DNA of 61,484 nt from UBA4717 sp045577925. Its GTDB lineage: Bacteria > Bacillota > Clostridia > Oscillospirales > CAG-272. The notes below the pieces were generated by a model, which saw only the letters and a program-made list of their open reading frames with translations, was not told the origin of the DNA and searched no databases. The translations under genes and the position numbers were made by a program. The stretch lies in NCBI GenBank assembly GCA_045577925.1, contig JAZNJH010000046.1:1-61484 (forward strand), given 5' to 3'. This document shows, in pieces, positions 60,771 through 61,484 of this stretch. Every line of letters begins with the position of its first letter. Position 1 is the stretch's first letter.

Positions 60771-60939
60771 CACGCCAAAGCCGTGTATGGAATCCGCAGC
60801 TTGCCTGCGGTATGGAATCAAGGCAAAGCCTTGTATGTGATTAATCCGAAGGAAAAATACACGCTATCGCGTGATTACATACGCCTGACGGCGATAACAT
60901 GCACCCTACGGGTGATTACATACCAATCCTTCGGATTGG
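60771..60939. repeat. array of eight short hairpins with conserved linkers
   Basis: Eight hairpins (60771-60785, 60794-60810, 60819-60833, about 60845-60853, 60860-60873, 60882-60893, 60902-60914, 60923-60939) repeat about every 16-25 bases. The stems differ (for example CCGCAG/CTGCGG, CAAGGC/GCCTTG, CACCC/GGGTG). The linkers resemble TATGGAAT or ATTACATA. No reading frame explains it. It lies between the XRE promoter and the tRNA terminator. Confidence 0.75.
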
Positions 60940-60943
60940 ATAG

Positions 60944-60973
60944 AAAAAAGCAAGTCTTTCGACTTGCTTTTTT
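60944..60973 (-). terminator. terminator of the tRNA-5S cluster
   Basis: Perfect 13-base stem AAAAAAGCAAGTC / GACTTGCTTTTTT with loop TTTC, directly behind tRNA-Asn. Confidence 0.9.
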
Positions 60974-60974
60974 C

Positions 60975-61051
60975 TGGCTCCCCCTGTTGGACTTGAACCA
61001 ACGACCCCCTGATTAACAGTCAGGTGCTCTAACCAACTGAGCTAAAGAGGA
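60975..61051 (-). tRNA. tRNA-Asn (GTT)
   Basis: A complete cloverleaf is visible: acceptor TCCTCTT / AGGGGGA, D-arm GCTCAGTTGGTTAGAGC, anticodon arm CCTGA-CTGTTAA-TCAGG (anticodon GTT), and T-arm GTTGG-TTCAAGT-CCAAC, with an encoded CCA at 60977-60975. It follows the 5S genes. Confidence 0.97.
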
Positions 61052-61199
61052 ATACAGCTTGAATCAGGTATCGCTTCCGCTTTGCACTACACACAAACAT
61101 ATTCTATGTCGCTCGCTAAATATATATGCAAAAGCTTCCCCGATTCATATATCAAACACAGGAAAACATTGATTCCTCTCTGCTTTCCTGCGTCTTTAT

Positions 61200-61315
<116 letters not shown>

Positions 61316-61321
61316 TATTGT

Positions 61322-61437
<116 letters not shown>

Positions 61438-61484
61438 TGGTGCACCTTCGGGGACTCGAACCCCGGACCCACTGATTAAGAGTC
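61438..61484 (-). tRNA. tRNA-Lys (CTT), 3' part (cut by window edge)
   Basis: GACTCTTAATCAG gives anticodon CTT. The T-arm is CGGGG-TTCGAGT-CCCCG, followed by AAGGTGC, discriminator A and an encoded CCA. The 5' half lies outside the window. Confidence 0.92.

Noticed and set aside
60771..60939. CRISPR array
   Set aside because: There are no constant repeats or unique spacers of fixed length; the variable parts are hairpin stems and the constant parts are short linkers.

Overview
The window looks like the chromosome of a spore-forming anaerobe of the Bacillota, most likely class Clostridia (gut Oscillospirales-like). The reasons are a SpoVT regulator, a Spo0A-type regulator, a short archaeal-type ProRS, a clostridial Cys-rich HisRS, SLH and BspA-like surface proteins, strong AGGAGG-type ribosome sites and clean TTGACA/TATAAT promoters with 17-base spacers. 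The species cannot be named from the sequence alone. Both window edges cut genes: rplK at the left and a tRNA-Lys at the right.

Layout: 1-1433 holds rpmG-secE-nusG-rplK on the minus strand, divergent from proS (1605-3041). 3163-5564 is an AT-rich patch with a Cys-peptidase-like protein flanked by two paralogous lipoproteins. 5799-10219 holds hisS-aspS and mnmA. 10521-13865 is a large SLH surface protein. 14235-19491 (plus) carries a lipoprotein, a secreted membrane-anchored 1012-residue protein, a PfkB kinase and ruvX. 19768-23208 has an SGNH hydrolase, queH and an ABC-F protein. 23312-25252 contains a MITE-like element, a small XRE module with twin operators, and spoVT.

25349-33732 is one long minus-strand operon: aroF-tyrA-aroB-aroA-aroC-pheA-aroE/K-aroQ. 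These genes make chorismate and carry it towards Phe and Tyr. Several neighbours overlap by 4 bases. The first gene is preceded by an unannotated 37-codon leader peptide with 11 Phe/Tyr codons in a 13-codon stretch, an antiterminator pairing and a terminator. I read this as a classic Phe/Tyr attenuator, and it is the clearest regulatory discovery in the window.

33951-38850 has an AraC regulator, MATE and EamA transporters, a Spo0A-like regulator, a 57-residue small protein and a LysM-CAP protein. 38981-51777 is a large carbohydrate or conjugate catabolism region of unknown substrate. It includes a TIM-like isomerase, SIS isomerase, YjbQ-family enzyme, FGGY kinase, sugar isomerase, transaldolase-like aldolase, ceramidase-like hydrolase and MFS permease, next to two amidohydrolases (one fused to an acyltransferase-like C-terminus), a CE6-type esterase and a membrane protein. 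51828-58027 holds a membrane protein, a PhoU-like/PiT phosphate pair, a CNNM/CorC protein with a long 5' leader, and a BspA-like surface protein. 58400-60627 has XRE regulators. The window ends in an array of small hairpins, then tRNA-Asn, two tandem 5S rRNA genes and a partial tRNA-Lys, all on the minus strand.

Several families of dispersed, hairpin-rich intergenic repeats are scattered through the window. All calls come from reading sequence and translated products; no database search was run.
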